This document shows positions 1-9,073 of a stretch of DNA of 64,000 nucleotides, piece by piece. Position numbers and translations under genes: made by a program. Each line of letters starts with the position of its first letter. Position 1 is the first letter of the stretch. The stretch comes from Akkermansiaceae bacterium. Lineage in GTDB: Bacteria; Verrucomicrobiota; Verrucomicrobiia; Verrucomicrobiales; DEV007. The stretch spans positions 62,001 through 126,000 of the forward strand of contig JACKQE010000009.1 in NCBI GenBank assembly GCA_024233005.1, in the 5' to 3' direction. The notes under the pieces are model-generated. The model did no database searches. It was not told the DNA's origin and worked only from the letters and a program-made list of their open reading frames with translations.

Positions 1-232
1 GATGAGCTTCCTGACCGGAGGGCGTCGCTACTCCGCTGCCTATCTGGACCGTCCGGACAATCCCAAGCCGGCTCGTTTCAGCGAACGCGATTATGGCCGG
101 TTCGGTTCCTACTTTGTGAGTGAGGTTCTCCCGGGCCAACCTGTTTCGGTCCACTACCGGTTGGTGATCCGTCCGGGGGAAATGGAGTCCTCCGAAGCGG
201 AGTCGCTTTCCCGGCAGTTCGTCTCCGAATGA
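1..232 (+). CDS. PmoA-like (DUF6807) protein, C-terminal fragment
   Basis: Only the last ~76 residues lie in the window; the gene begins upstream, so the ATG at position 2 is probably internal. The segment YLDRPDNPKP followed by a YGRF stretch and a strand-rich tail resembles the end of the PmoA family (DUF6807), secreted or cytoplasmic proteins common in Verrucomicrobiota and Planctomycetota next to sugar oxidoreductases. In other members the motif reads roughly 'HPdNP'. Function in this family is not established despite the methane-oxygenase name. The stop overlaps the next start (ATGA), so it is co-translated with the NUDIX gene. Family assignment rests on a short fragment. Confidence 0.5.
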   Translation, partial: MSFLTGGRRYSAAYLDRPDNPKPARFSERDYGRFGSYFVSEVLPGQPVSVHYRLVIRPGEMESSEAESLSRQFVSE

Positions 233-801
233 TCCCGACCATGGAGGCCGAAAATCCTTGGATCACCCACTCGACCCGGCTGGTCTACGAAAATCCGTGG
301 ATTGCCGTTCGGGAGAGTCAGGTGACCAATCCGTCCGGCGGAGCGGGTATCTACGGGGTGCTGCATTACAAAAACCGCGCGGTGGGTGTCATTCCCGTCG
401 ATGACCAAGGCCACACCTGGCTGGTGGGTCAGTATCGGTATCCCACCGACACCTATGAGTGGGAAATCCCCGAGGGAGGCGCCCCGGAGGGCGAAGACCT
501 GCTGGAATGCGCGAAACGTGAATTGCTGGAGGAGACCGGACTCAGCGCGGCGAATTACCAAGTGATCCTCAGTGGGGTGCAGTTGTCGAACTCCGTCTCC
601 GATGAGCGGGCCTGCATCTTCGTGGCCACGGGCATTTCCCACGGAACCGCGGAGCCGGAAGAAACCGAAAAAATCGAGGTCCGCCGCCTGCCCTTGGAGG
701 AGGCCTTCACCATGGTGGACCGGGGCGAAATCAAGGACGCGATGAGCGTGGCGGGTCTGCTGATGCTGGCGCGGAGGATGGCCTCCGGAACTCCCGCTTA
801 G
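229..801 (+). CDS. NUDIX hydrolase, ADP-ribose pyrophosphatase-like
   Basis: 190 residues. A complete Nudix box is visible at about residues 81-103 (G, E six later, then RELLEETGL), the metal and pyrophosphate site of the family. Preceding strands (VGVIPVDDQG, WLVGQYRYP, YEWEIPEGG) match the ADP-ribose/sugar-nucleotide pyrophosphatase subgroup, cytosolic enzymes that cleave nucleoside diphosphates linked to another group. The start at 229 overlaps the previous stop by ATGA; a second ATG at 241 is an alternative that would remove only four residues. The exact substrate cannot be read from sequence. It ends 22 bases before the convergent histidine kinase gene. Confidence 0.88.
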   Translation: MIPTMEAENPWITHSTRLVYENPWIAVRESQVTNPSGGAGIYGVLHYKNRAVGVIPVDDQGHTWLVGQYRYPTDTYEWEIPEGGAPEGEDLLECAKRELLEETGLSAANYQVILSGVQLSNSVSDERACIFVATGISHGTAEPEETEKIEVRRLPLEEAFTMVDRGEIKDAMSVAGLLMLARRMASGTPA

Positions 802-823
802 AAGCCCGTCGTTGTCCCGCGGC

Positions 824-1924
824 TCAAGGCTTCAGCGGCAGGGCGATATGGCAGATGGTGCCTTTGCCGGGTTCGCTCTCCATCCAGATCTTGCCATTGT
901 GTGCCTCGACGACAGATTTGGCGATGGCCATCCCGAGACCGGTGCCCTCTTTTTTTCCATGGGTCAGGAAAGGCTCGAACATCCTGGACAGAATTTCCTT
1001 GGGAATGCCACAGCCCGTGTCTTGGACCTCGAACAAAACCGCATCCTCCTGCAGTGAAGATCGCAGGGTGAGACGGCCTTTGTTGGGCAACATGGCTTCG
1101 TAGGCGTTTTTCGTGATGTTGCCAAAAAGCCGCAGCACCCGGTTGCGATCCACCGTGATCTCCCCGGTGTAGTGGAATTCCCGTCGCACTTCCAGCCCTT
1201 CCCGCTCCAAGGGGTTGAGCGTTTGCTCGTCGAGGGCGCGCATCAGATCGGCCACGCTGGTGGTTTCCAACTTCACATTGCTGGTGCCGCGGGAATATTC
1301 CAGCAGCTCCTGGATCATCGCCAGCATCTGGTCGATGGCTTCGCGCGCCAATTCACCGAGCTGCCACAGGGTGGGATCCTGGTGTTGCTGCTGTTCCAGG
1401 AAATCGCTCACCAGCGAAAGCGTTGCGATGGGATTGCGGAAATCATGGACAATGGAGCTCATCATGGTTCCGACCAGACTGAGCCGCTCCGCGTTCTGCA
1501 GCTCTTTGATGAAAAGGGAACTTGCCGAGCGGAGTTGCTTCGAAAAAGTCCGGATGAAATGAAGGGCCGCTTCCGGAGAATGGGACAGAAACCGGTCCAA
1601 GCCATCCCGGCCCATCCGGCCCAGGATGCAGGGTTCCAAGGCCGTGGCCCTGGCGGAGCGCAGTTGGTGGTCGAATAGCGCCATCTCGCCGAAGAACCCT
1701 CCTTCGCTCTGGATGGTGAGGGTTTCCTGTCGCCCCAGCCGGCCTTTTTTTGAGATCCGGACCGAGCCTTCAGCCACGAGGTAAACGTGTTCCCCCTCAT
1801 CACCCTCTTCAAAAATCACTTCGTCCGGCCCGAAATGGCATTCCTCAATGGCCAGGTCCAACCCATGGAGCTCTTCCCGCGGGATTCCGCCGAAAAGAGC
1901 GTTTTGCAGGAAAACGGGATTCAT
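824..1924 (-). CDS. cNMP-binding domain sensor histidine kinase
   Basis: About 366 residues, no membrane segments, so a cytosolic sensor. The N-terminal ~130 residues form a cyclic-nucleotide-binding-like domain (FGEMALFD, then RSARATA). A dimerisation helix follows with the phospho-acceptor His in SIVHDFRNP (about residue 160), then an HATPase domain with N box (NITKNAYEAM), DTGCG and GTGLG boxes. No receiver domain or response regulator is adjacent, so it is an orphan kinase. The frame stays open up to a GTG at 1987 and another ATG lies at 1945; none of the three starts has a clear ribosome site, and 1924 was chosen because it begins just before the cNMP fold. The ligand is unknown; many such domains do not bind cAMP. 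Confidence 0.88.
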   Translation of the reverse strand: MNPVFLQNALFGGIPREELHGLDLAIEECHFGPDEVIFEEGDEGEHVYLVAEGSVRISKKGRLGRQETLTIQSEGGFFGEMALFDHQLRSARATALEPCILGRMGRDGLDRFLSHSPEAALHFIRTFSKQLRSASSLFIKELQNAERLSLVGTMMSSIVHDFRNPIATLSLVSDFLEQQQHQDPTLWQLGELAREAIDQMLAMIQELLEYSRGTSNVKLETTSVADLMRALDEQTLNPLEREGLEVRREFHYTGEITVDRNRVLRLFGNITKNAYEAMLPNKGRLTLRSSLQEDAVLFEVQDTGCGIPKEILSRMFEPFLTHGKKEGTGLGMAIAKSVVEAHNGKIWMESEPGKGTICHIALPLKP

Positions 1925-2154
1925 CAAACAATCAACAGGCCTCATTATCACTGTAGGAGGAGATTGCACCTGAGAAAATACCGTCACGTTGGAAAAGATT
2001 GAGCCAGGAAGTTGATTTGGACCTTACGCATGGATTGTGCCCGGTGCCCGCTACGTGATCGCGTGACAAAGGGGGGGAGCAAAGGCATTGCGTCACCGGA
2101 CCACGCCTGCTTGATTGAAAAAGATTGTTTTTCATTCTCCCAACCAACCGACCC

Positions 2155-3513
2155 ATGAGCGATACTCCCCAAGCACCACAGGCCACGACCACCCTGCACG
2201 AGTTGGACCGGCGCCACTTTGTGAAAACCACCGCCGCCGCCGCCGCCGCGATGGGTGGCGTCCTCGGAGGAGCCTACGGACAGGGCGTTCCGGCGGACCG
2301 GAAACTCAAGGTCGGGTTCATCGGTTGCGGTGGCCGGGGCACGGGAGCCGCCTCCCAGGCGCTTTCGGCCGATGACAACATGGAGCTCTACGCCATGGCG
2401 GATGTCTTTCAGGATCGCATCGACACCGCCCTGGGCAGTCTGGGCAAGCAGTTCTCTGGTAAGATCAATGTCCCCAAGGAGCGCCAGTTCGTCGGGTTGG
2501 ATGCCTACAAAAAAGTGCTCGACTCCGGGGTGGATGTCGTGCTCCTGACCACCACTCCCGGCTTCCGCCCGATGCACCTGCGCGCGGCGGTCGAGGCCGG
2601 CAAGCATGTGTTTGCCGAAAAACCCATGGCGATTGATTCAGCCGGGGTGCGGCACGTCCTCGAAACCCTCGAAATGGCCAAGAGCAAGAACATTTCCATC
2701 GTCGCGGGCTTCTGCTGGCGCTACTCGCCGTCCCGGCGTGAGGCCTATAAGAAAGTCATGGAAGAAGGCCTCATCGGTGAGGTCACCAGCATCTACGCCA
2801 CCTACCTGTCCGGCTATTCCAAGCCCCACATGGAGCAAAGCGAACGCGCGGCGGGCATGAGTGACATGGAGTGGCAGATCCGGAACTGGTACAACTACAC
2901 CCATCTCGGCGGCAGTGGTCTCGTGGAACAGGCCGTTCACAGCATCGACAAAATCGGCTGGGTCATGGGCGATCAGAATCCGCTGCTTTGCCGGGCCACC
3001 GGCGGTCTCAACACTCCGCAGCACGGCGGCAACATCTTCGACCATTTCCATGTCGCCTATGAGTATCCCAACAACGTCTGGGCTCACCTCAGTTCCCGGA
3101 AGCTTCCCGGTTGTCTCAATGAAAATGCCGATTATGTCCGCGGAACCAAGGGTGCGCTGGTCATCGGCCGCGGCGTCGATCCCTACATCCAGGACAACGC
3201 CGGGCAGAAAATCTGGAGCTTCCGCAAACCCCGCACCGGCGAGCCAAACATGTATCAGGTCGAGCACGACGAGCTCTTCGCCTCCATCCGCAGTGGGCAG
3301 CATCTCAACGACGGACCGTGGATGATCCACAGCACGATGATGGCGATCATGGGGCGCATGGCCGCCGAGACGGGACTGGAACTGACTTGGGACGAGGCTC
3401 TCAACGCCAAGTATGACCTCTTCCCCAATGAGGAAGGGGCGACCTGGGACCAGAGCTTCACTCCGGCAGGGGTGCCGGTTCCCGGCGTGACCAAAATCGA
3501 AGGCGTGGCCTGA
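2155..3513 (+). CDS. Tat-exported Gfo/Idh/MocA family oxidoreductase
   Basis: 452 residues. A twin-arginine motif (RRHFVK, residues 19-24) precedes an Ala-rich hydrophobic stretch, so it is probably exported folded with its cofactor. A Rossmann fold follows: KVGFIGCGGRG (about 53-62) binds the dinucleotide and HVFAEKPMA (about 151-159) holds the family's catalytic EKP. The C-terminal half is the usual alpha/beta substrate domain. Members oxidise, reduce or rearrange sugars and inositols; the exact substrate is unknown. The ATG at 2155 is preferred over an upstream ATG at 2125 because it starts close to the Tat signal. It lies 73 bases before the TIM-barrel isomerase, suggesting a shared sugar pathway. 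Confidence 0.9.
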   Translation: MSDTPQAPQATTTLHELDRRHFVKTTAAAAAAMGGVLGGAYGQGVPADRKLKVGFIGCGGRGTGAASQALSADDNMELYAMADVFQDRIDTALGSLGKQFSGKINVPKERQFVGLDAYKKVLDSGVDVVLLTTTPGFRPMHLRAAVEAGKHVFAEKPMAIDSAGVRHVLETLEMAKSKNISIVAGFCWRYSPSRREAYKKVMEEGLIGEVTSIYATYLSGYSKPHMEQSERAAGMSDMEWQIRNWYNYTHLGGSGLVEQAVHSIDKIGWVMGDQNPLLCRATGGLNTPQHGGNIFDHFHVAYEYPNNVWAHLSSRKLPGCLNENADYVRGTKGALVIGRGVDPYIQDNAGQKIWSFRKPRTGEPNMYQVEHDELFASIRSGQHLNDGPWMIHSTMMAIMGRMAAETGLELTWDEALNAKYDLFPNEEGATWDQSFTPAGVPVPGVTKIEGVA

Positions 3514-3586
3514 TCGGCAGGGAACGGCGGATCCCCGTCGAAAATCCTGTTTGATCGGCTTGCCTCCGGGGTGTTTGGTTGTCGGC

Positions 3587-4507
3587 ATGAAACTACCCCC
3601 TGACGTCCTCTATCCCGGCCGGCGCGGCTTTCTCGCGACCGGTCTGGGAACCCTCGCGGCGAGTGTTGCCGGCCCGGCTCCGGCGCAACTGCCGCGATCG
3701 GGGGCGGATCCGGCCTACGTTGCGAAAAACGGACGCATTCACCAGTCCATCATGGGCTGGTGTTTCAAGGACCATTTCGATGTGCCCACGCTCGCCGCTC
3801 ACTGCAAAGCGCTTGGTCTGGTGGCGATGGAGGGGGTGGACCGGAAATTCTATCCTGACATCAAGAAACTGGGCTTGGAGATTTCGCTGGTCGGGAGTCA
3901 CGGCTTTGCCCAGGGACCCTGCGATCCGAAATACCGCCCGGCCGCGGTCGAAAAGCTCCGTGATGCCATCACCGTGGCGGCCGATGTGGGATGCAAAAAG
4001 GTCATCACCTTCACCGGGATGAAATTCGAGGGCATGGATCCTGAGAAGGCGGCCCAGGACTGTATCGACGCTTGGAAGGAAGTCCTTCCGCTTGCCGAGG
4101 AAAAAGGCGTCACGCTCGTCCTGGAGCACCTCAACTCCCGCGACAACACCCATCCGATGAAAGGCCATCCGGGCTATTTTGGGGATGATGTCGATTTCTG
4201 TGTCGACCTGATCAAGCGTGTCGGATCCCCCCATTTCAAGCTGCTCTTCGACATCTATCACGTCTCGATCATGAACGGTGACATCATCCGGCGGATCAGA
4301 ATGTATCATGAGCTGATCGGCCACTACCACACCGCGGGCAACCCCGGGCGAGGGGAGCTGGATGACACCCAGGAGATCAATTATCCGCCCATTTTGCGGG
4401 AGATTCTGGCCACGGGCTACGACGGCTATGTGGCCCAGGAATTCATCCCCACCTGGGACGATCCCCTGGCGGCGCTGCGCCACGCGGTTCAGTTGTGTGA
4501 TGTTTGA
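3587..4507 (+). CDS. Tat-exported TIM-barrel isomerase, hydroxypyruvate isomerase-like
   Basis: 306 residues. A Tat-like signal (RRGFLATG, then hydrophobic) is followed by an AP-endonuclease-2/xylose-isomerase-type barrel. Likely metal-site segments are LVLEHLNSR, LLFDIYHV, GHYHTAGNPGRGE and YVAQEF, each at a strand end and typical of the hydroxypyruvate isomerase (Hyi) and sugar-phosphate isomerase/epimerase families. The ATG at 3587 is chosen over a start at 3551 because it sits just ahead of the signal. With the oxidoreductase upstream and the PQQ propeller 12 bases downstream it probably acts on a sugar or sugar acid in the periplasm. Exact substrate unknown. Confidence 0.85.
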   Translation: MKLPPDVLYPGRRGFLATGLGTLAASVAGPAPAQLPRSGADPAYVAKNGRIHQSIMGWCFKDHFDVPTLAAHCKALGLVAMEGVDRKFYPDIKKLGLEISLVGSHGFAQGPCDPKYRPAAVEKLRDAITVAADVGCKKVITFTGMKFEGMDPEKAAQDCIDAWKEVLPLAEEKGVTLVLEHLNSRDNTHPMKGHPGYFGDDVDFCVDLIKRVGSPHFKLLFDIYHVSIMNGDIIRRIRMYHELIGHYHTAGNPGRGELDDTQEINYPPILREILATGYDGYVAQEFIPTWDDPLAALRHAVQLCDV

Positions 4508-4519
4508 TTCCCTCCGCTC

Positions 4520-5743
4520 ATGAAGTCCTCCTGGTGGTTGCTTGCGTTGGTCTTGGGTGCGGTGATCCCGGCAGCGGCCGGTGATTGGCCGCAGTGGCGG
4601 GGTCCGGACCGGGATGGGATTTCCCGCGAAACCGGCTGGCGCTCCGACTGGGGGGCGGAGGACCGTCCCAAGATTCTCTGGGAGGCCAAGGTCGGCATCG
4701 GATTCTCTTCCTTCGCCGTCTCCGAAGGCAGGGTCTTCACGCTGGGCAACGACAGCGACACCGACACCCTGTGGTGTTTCGAGGCCGCGACCGGCAAGGT
4801 GTTGTGGGCCCACCACTACCCCATGCCTCTGGATGCCCTCTATTTTGAAGGCGGCCCGGTCAGCACGCCGGTGGTGGAGGGTGGCCGGGTTTTTGCCATC
4901 GGGAAGCGGGGGCTGGTGCACTGCCTGAACGCCGCTGACGGCTCGGTGGTTTGGAGCACGCAGATTGCCGAAGGCGAGGGGGGCTCGCGCATGCCCACCT
5001 GGGGTTTCTCGGGATCCCCGGTCGTGCAGGGGGACCGGGTGCTCATCAACGCGGGCGCCTTTGGATTGGCGTTGCAGAAAGCGGATGGCTCACTCCTCTG
5101 GCGTTCCGAAGGGGCCTCCGAAGCCGGTTATTCCTCACCGTTGCCAGCGGTCATTGAGGGAGCCGCGGTCGCGATCTTCAGCAACACCAAAGCCTGGGTG
5201 GCCGCCGATCCCGCGACCGGGCAGGAAAAATGGCGGCACCGGTGGCTGACCCGTTACGGCGTCAACGCCGCCGATCCGATCATCCAAGGACAGGAAATGT
5301 TCATCTCCTCCGGTTATGACAAAGGCGCCGCCCTGCTCAAAATCTCCGCCAGCGGAGCCGAGGTCGTTTGGCAGAACAAGGAAATGCGCAACATGATGAA
5401 TCCCTGCCTCCTCATCGACGGGAAGCTGTATGGCATCGACGGCAATGAAGGGGATGGCGCCGGATTGAAATGCCTCGATTGGAAAACCGGGGCCGCCCTC
5501 TGGAAAGACGACCGCGTGGGAGCGGGGACCGTCATTGGCGCATCCGGAGGGGAAAAACTCATCGTCCTGACGGAAAAAGGCGAACTTCTCTTCGCGCCGG
5601 CCGATCCCTCCGGGTTCAAGCCGGGACGCGGCTTTTCCATCTTGTCGGGCAAATGCTGGACCGTGCCGGTCTTGTCCGACGCTCGGCTGTTTGCCCGCAA
5701 TGCCGAAGGGCGTGTCGTCTGCGTGGACCTTTCCCTGCCCTGA
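4520..5743 (+). CDS. Secreted PQQ-type beta-propeller repeat protein
   Basis: 407 residues with a Sec signal peptide (MKSSWWLLALVLGAVIPAAAG). The mature start DWPQWRGPDRDG is the hallmark of PQQ-like propellers of Verrucomicrobiota and Planctomycetota. Repeated blades carry A-x-G-x-x-x-W motifs (ATGKVLWAHH, ADGSVVWSTQ, ATGQEKWRHR, KTGAALWKDD). These proteins often lack quinone chemistry and may bind carbohydrate or protein partners, so no enzyme activity is claimed. It follows the isomerase gene by 12 bases, consistent with one operon. A paralogue of the same type is at 29064-30263. Confidence 0.88.
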   Translation: MKSSWWLLALVLGAVIPAAAGDWPQWRGPDRDGISRETGWRSDWGAEDRPKILWEAKVGIGFSSFAVSEGRVFTLGNDSDTDTLWCFEAATGKVLWAHHYPMPLDALYFEGGPVSTPVVEGGRVFAIGKRGLVHCLNAADGSVVWSTQIAEGEGGSRMPTWGFSGSPVVQGDRVLINAGAFGLALQKADGSLLWRSEGASEAGYSSPLPAVIEGAAVAIFSNTKAWVAADPATGQEKWRHRWLTRYGVNAADPIIQGQEMFISSGYDKGAALLKISASGAEVVWQNKEMRNMMNPCLLIDGKLYGIDGNEGDGAGLKCLDWKTGAALWKDDRVGAGTVIGASGGEKLIVLTEKGELLFAPADPSGFKPGRGFSILSGKCWTVPVLSDARLFARNAEGRVVCVDLSLP

Positions 5744-5902
5744 GTCCTTCCTACCGACGGAGTGATCCTCTCAGGGCCCGATTGGTACCACACCTGCTAC
5801 CAGGGAGAGCGGGAACCGCGACAGGAATGTTGCGTGCGGATTGCCGATTGGGGGTTAGTTTCGCGTGTTTCCGCTGTAGCGATTGTTTCCGATTTTGTTG
5901 CC

Positions 5903-7399
5903 ATGCCTGAGTCCGCTTCCACTGCCATGACGCCCTCTTCCACCGACTTTGGCTTGTCAGCCATGGGACGGGAATCTTCCGACACCCATCACAAGGCGCT
6001 CGCGGTCAATCTGGATCAGAGCAAGTACGGCACGTTCGCGGAGATCGGCGCCGGACAGGAAGTGGCCCGCTGGTTTTTCCGGGTCGGGGGCGCCGCCGGC
6101 ACCATGGCCAAGGCCATGTCGGCCTACGACATGACCTTCAGCGACGCCATCTACGGCACCTGCGAGCGCTACGTGAGCCGCCAGCGGGTGGATACGATGT
6201 TGGAGCGCGAGTTTGGGTTGCTGGTGGAGCGACTGGATGATAAACGCGGGGAAAAAACCCGGTTTTTCGCCTTCGCCAACACCTGCGCCACCAAAAGCTT
6301 TTCCCGGAAGTCGGACGGCCACGGGTGGCTCGGGGTGCGCTTCCAGTCGACGCCCCGGACCGAGCCGTCGACCATCATTGTCCACTGTCGCCTCTGGGAT
6401 GAAGAACCGGTCCTGCAACAGGAGGCGCTCGGCATTCTCGGGGTGAATCTCGTCTACGGAGGGCTCTATCTCCACACCGATCCGGAAAAGCTCCTCCAGT
6501 CCCTCATGGACGGGCTGAATGTGAAGCGCATGGAAGTGGATCTGATCGATTTCTCCGGCCCGGCCTTTGAGAACGTCGACAACCGGCTCATGGCGCTGGA
6601 GCTTGTCGAGCACGGCATGACCGATGCCGCGATGTTCCTCGCCTCCGGGGAATTGGTCCAGGCGGCGGACATCCTCTACAAGAAAAACATCCTCGTCCAT
6701 CGGGGCAGTTTTCGCCCCATCACCTTGACGAACATGGACATGCTGCGCTGCGCCACGGCCCATTTCGTGCAGGATCCCCGCGTCCACGAGGCCGGGGGAG
6801 AGGTCGTGACCCTGCTCGAAATGACCCTCCGCAACCTCAGCGAGAGCGGCTCCATCGATCACCGCGACTTCCTGGAGCGGGTCGATATCTTGGGAACGCT
6901 CGGGTACCCTGTCCTGATCTCGAACTTCGGCGAATTTCACCGCCTCTCCGGCTATCTCTTCCGCCACACCAAGGCCATGATCGGGGTCGTCATGGGCGTG
7001 CCCACCTTGCGGCTGATCTTTGACGAGCAGTATTACACGGATCTTGCCGGCGGCATTCTGGAGTCCTTTGGCCGTCTTTTCAAAAACGATCTGAAACTGT
7101 TTGTCTATCCCGAGATGGATCGAAAAACCGGAGCCATCATCTCCGGCACCAACATGCGGGTTCCCCCCCATTTGAGGCACCTCCACGCCTATTTGTCGGA
7201 AAACCGGCTCATTGAGAGCGTCCGCGATTATGACGATCGCTGTCTGCCCATCTTCTCCCGCGAAGTGCTCCTGAAGTTGCAAAGCGGCGACGACAGTTGG
7301 GTCGAATGCGTGCCCGAACAGGCCGCCAAGATCATTCAGGAGCGGGGGCTTCTGGGCTACACTTGCGGCAGGGCCACTCGGAAGCAGAAAAAGAAATGA
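5903..7399 (+). CDS. Conserved cytosolic protein of unknown function (FAEIGAGQEVARWFF family)
   Basis: About 498 residues, no signal peptide or clear membrane segment. The N-terminal region holds a distinctive block (KYGTFAEIGAGQEVARWFF, about residues 33-51) and AYDMTFSDAIYG. I recall this block in full-length homologues across Verrucomicrobiota and Bacteroidota that have been given inconsistent names (TonB receptor, nucleotide adenylyltransferase); neither fits the lack of a signal or of a recognisable nucleotidyl-transferase motif. Start ambiguous: ATG at 5903 is used; the frame stays open to 5762 and another ATG lies at 5930. The Lys-rich tail (RKQKKK) could contact nucleic acid, which is speculation. 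Single gene, convergent with the pseudouridine synthase. Confidence 0.7.
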   Translation: MPESASTAMTPSSTDFGLSAMGRESSDTHHKALAVNLDQSKYGTFAEIGAGQEVARWFFRVGGAAGTMAKAMSAYDMTFSDAIYGTCERYVSRQRVDTMLEREFGLLVERLDDKRGEKTRFFAFANTCATKSFSRKSDGHGWLGVRFQSTPRTEPSTIIVHCRLWDEEPVLQQEALGILGVNLVYGGLYLHTDPEKLLQSLMDGLNVKRMEVDLIDFSGPAFENVDNRLMALELVEHGMTDAAMFLASGELVQAADILYKKNILVHRGSFRPITLTNMDMLRCATAHFVQDPRVHEAGGEVVTLLEMTLRNLSESGSIDHRDFLERVDILGTLGYPVLISNFGEFHRLSGYLFRHTKAMIGVVMGVPTLRLIFDEQYYTDLAGGILESFGRLFKNDLKLFVYPEMDRKTGAIISGTNMRVPPHLRHLHAYLSENRLIESVRDYDDRCLPIFSREVLLKLQSGDDSWVECVPEQAAKIIQERGLLGYTCGRATRKQKKK

Positions 7400-7410
7400 C
7401 CAGGCGGGTT

Positions 7411-8010
7411 TCAGGAATCCCCTGACGTCCGCGACGGGCGAGTCTTGAGCGCTTCGAGCCGCTCCTGCCGGGTCAGCTCGCGCCATTCTCCGGGGGCGAG
7501 GTTCGCGAGCGGGAAACTCCCGATCGCGACCCGGATCAACCGGAGGGTGGGGAATCCGATCGCGGCGGTCATGCGGCGCACCTGGCGGTTTTTCCCTTCC
7601 GTGAGCGTCAGCTCGATCCAGCGCGTGGGAATTTGTTTGCGTTCGCGGATCGGGGGCACCCGGGGAGGATGCGCCGGTTCCGGGTGGAGGAGCCGGGCCT
7701 GGCAGGGGAGACAGCGGTGTCCCCCGGAGATCATCAGACCGCCCTGCGAAAAAGGTTCCAGATCCGCCGCGGTGGGGGAGCCTTCCACCTGCGCATGGTA
7801 GGTTCGGGGATGCCCGTGCCGGGGATTCAGAAAGCGGTCGACGAGATCCTTCTCCTCGGTCAGGAGGAGCAGCCCTTCCGAGTCCTGATCGAGTCGTCCC
7901 GCCGCATAGACCCGTGGCGGGAGCCCGCACTCCGCCAGGGTGCGTTGCCCGGGCACCTCGGCGGTGAACTGGCTGAGCACTCCGTAGGGCTTGTGCAGGG
8001 CGATGAGCAT
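7411..8010 (-). CDS. rluE: RluE-like 23S rRNA pseudouridine synthase
   Basis: 199 residues. The catalytic Asp is in GRLDQDSEGLLLLT (Asp about residue 41), the RsuA/RluB/E/F signature, and the second conserved block is LTEGKNRQVRRM. It begins directly with the catalytic domain (LIALHKPYGVLSQF) and has no S4 RNA-binding domain, like E. coli RluE, which modifies U2457 of 23S rRNA. The exact target U is inferred from family only. It converges on the conserved gene ending at 7399, with an 11-base gap. Confidence 0.85.
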   Translation of the reverse strand: MLIALHKPYGVLSQFTAEVPGQRTLAECGLPPRVYAAGRLDQDSEGLLLLTEEKDLVDRFLNPRHGHPRTYHAQVEGSPTAADLEPFSQGGLMISGGHRCLPCQARLLHPEPAHPPRVPPIRERKQIPTRWIELTLTEGKNRQVRRMTAAIGFPTLRLIRVAIGSFPLANLAPGEWRELTRQERLEALKTRPSRTSGDS

Positions 8011-8329
8011 GTCGGAGGAAGGCCGATTTTAGGCGGGGGCGCAAGTTGAAAGGAGCATCCGTGCGAGAACAGCTCGTAATGGCGGAAGTGGAGACTAGGC
8101 CTTGCAAAAGTTCCGAGGTTTCATCACTGATGCCGACAGGTGGTTATCGCTCCGTTGTCTTCGCCGTAGAAGGCTTTGACTCCTGATTCAGAGAGATTCT
8201 TCCTGAGATTGAGGTTGTAGGAATTGAGCTAAAATGGTGTCACTTTTTTCGGAATTGAAACTAGAAGTCCTGGTAAGGCTCTGTGCCTTGTCCTCGTCAT
8301 CTCCCTTCACCTCCACTACAAGAAACCAA
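8011..8329. other. Intergenic region upstream of ECF sigma gene
   Basis: 319 bases between the divergent pseudouridine synthase and sigma factor genes. No gene, tRNA or strong hairpin was seen. Promoters for both genes must lie here; a GGAATTGAAAC stretch near 8259-8269 could be part of an ECF-type -35 region but no matching -10 could be assigned with confidence. Confidence 0.5.
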
Positions 8330-9073
8330 ATGAGCGACCAGCCTGAAACGCCCAGCGGAAAAAACGCCGACATTTTCCCGGACTCCCGCTGGACACTGGT
8401 GGTCCGGGCCCAATCCGCACCCGGGACTTCTGCTTTTGACGCCTTGAACTCTCTCTGCAGTATCTATTGGCAGCCCATATACGCCTTCATCCGGCGTTCC
8501 GGCCTGTCTTCGGAAGAAGCCGAGGATCTCACCCAAGGGTATCTCCAAAACTTGATGGATCGGAATTATCTTTCCCAGGCTTCTCCGGAAAAAGGAAAGC
8601 TCAGGGCCTTTCTTCTGGCCGACCTGAAATTGTATCTCTCCAATGAACGGCGTCGCGCCAACTCCCAAAAACGGGGCGGTGGAAAATTGTTCATCCCCAT
8701 CGACCGGCAATGGGCCGAAGAGTATTACACCCATGAACCGGCAGATGAGGTGTCTCCGGCGGATTTGTTCGACCGGCGCTGGGCGATGACGCTGCTCGAT
8801 CGCGTTCTCCAGTTGGTCCGGGAAGACTATTCGCTGCGGGGGCGGGATGATCTCTTCGACGCGTTAAAACAGTTCATTTCCTGGAATGCGGGCGAGGAGC
8901 CCTATGCGGATGTGGCGGAACGCCTGGGGCGGGACACCAATTATGTGAAACAAAATGTCCTGCGCCTCCGCAAGCTCTATCGCAGGATCCTGGAAGAGGA
9001 GGTCGGTCATACCGTCAGTTCTCCCGACGAGGTCCTTGATGAGATTCGGCACCTCGCTGCGTCATTGTGCTGA
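8330..9073 (+). CDS. ECF-type RNA polymerase sigma factor
   Basis: 247 residues. Region 2 is visible in FIRRSGLSSEEAEDLTQGYL (about 54-73) and region 4 as a helix-turn-helix near PYADVAERLGRDTNYVKQNV followed by LRKLYRRIL. The opening RWTLVVRAQ is typical of ECF factors of Planctomycetota and Verrucomicrobiota encoded near Ser/Thr kinases. It would direct core polymerase to a small regulon. No anti-sigma factor with a zinc or membrane domain is adjacent; the kinase at 10206 is the likely upstream regulator (inference). The ATG at 8330 is preferred over 8234 because the extra 32 residues look non-conserved and out of character. Confidence 0.88.
   Translation: MSDQPETPSGKNADIFPDSRWTLVVRAQSAPGTSAFDALNSLCSIYWQPIYAFIRRSGLSSEEAEDLTQGYLQNLMDRNYLSQASPEKGKLRAFLLADLKLYLSNERRRANSQKRGGGKLFIPIDRQWAEEYYTHEPADEVSPADLFDRRWAMTLLDRVLQLVREDYSLRGRDDLFDALKQFISWNAGEEPYADVAERLGRDTNYVKQNVLRLRKLYRRILEEEVGHTVSSPDEVLDEIRHLAASLC

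Noticed and set aside
5957..8107. 716-codon minus frame across the conserved gene and rluE
   Set aside because: It lies opposite a conserved plus-strand protein and runs out of frame through rluE, with low-complexity Arg/Pro-rich text.
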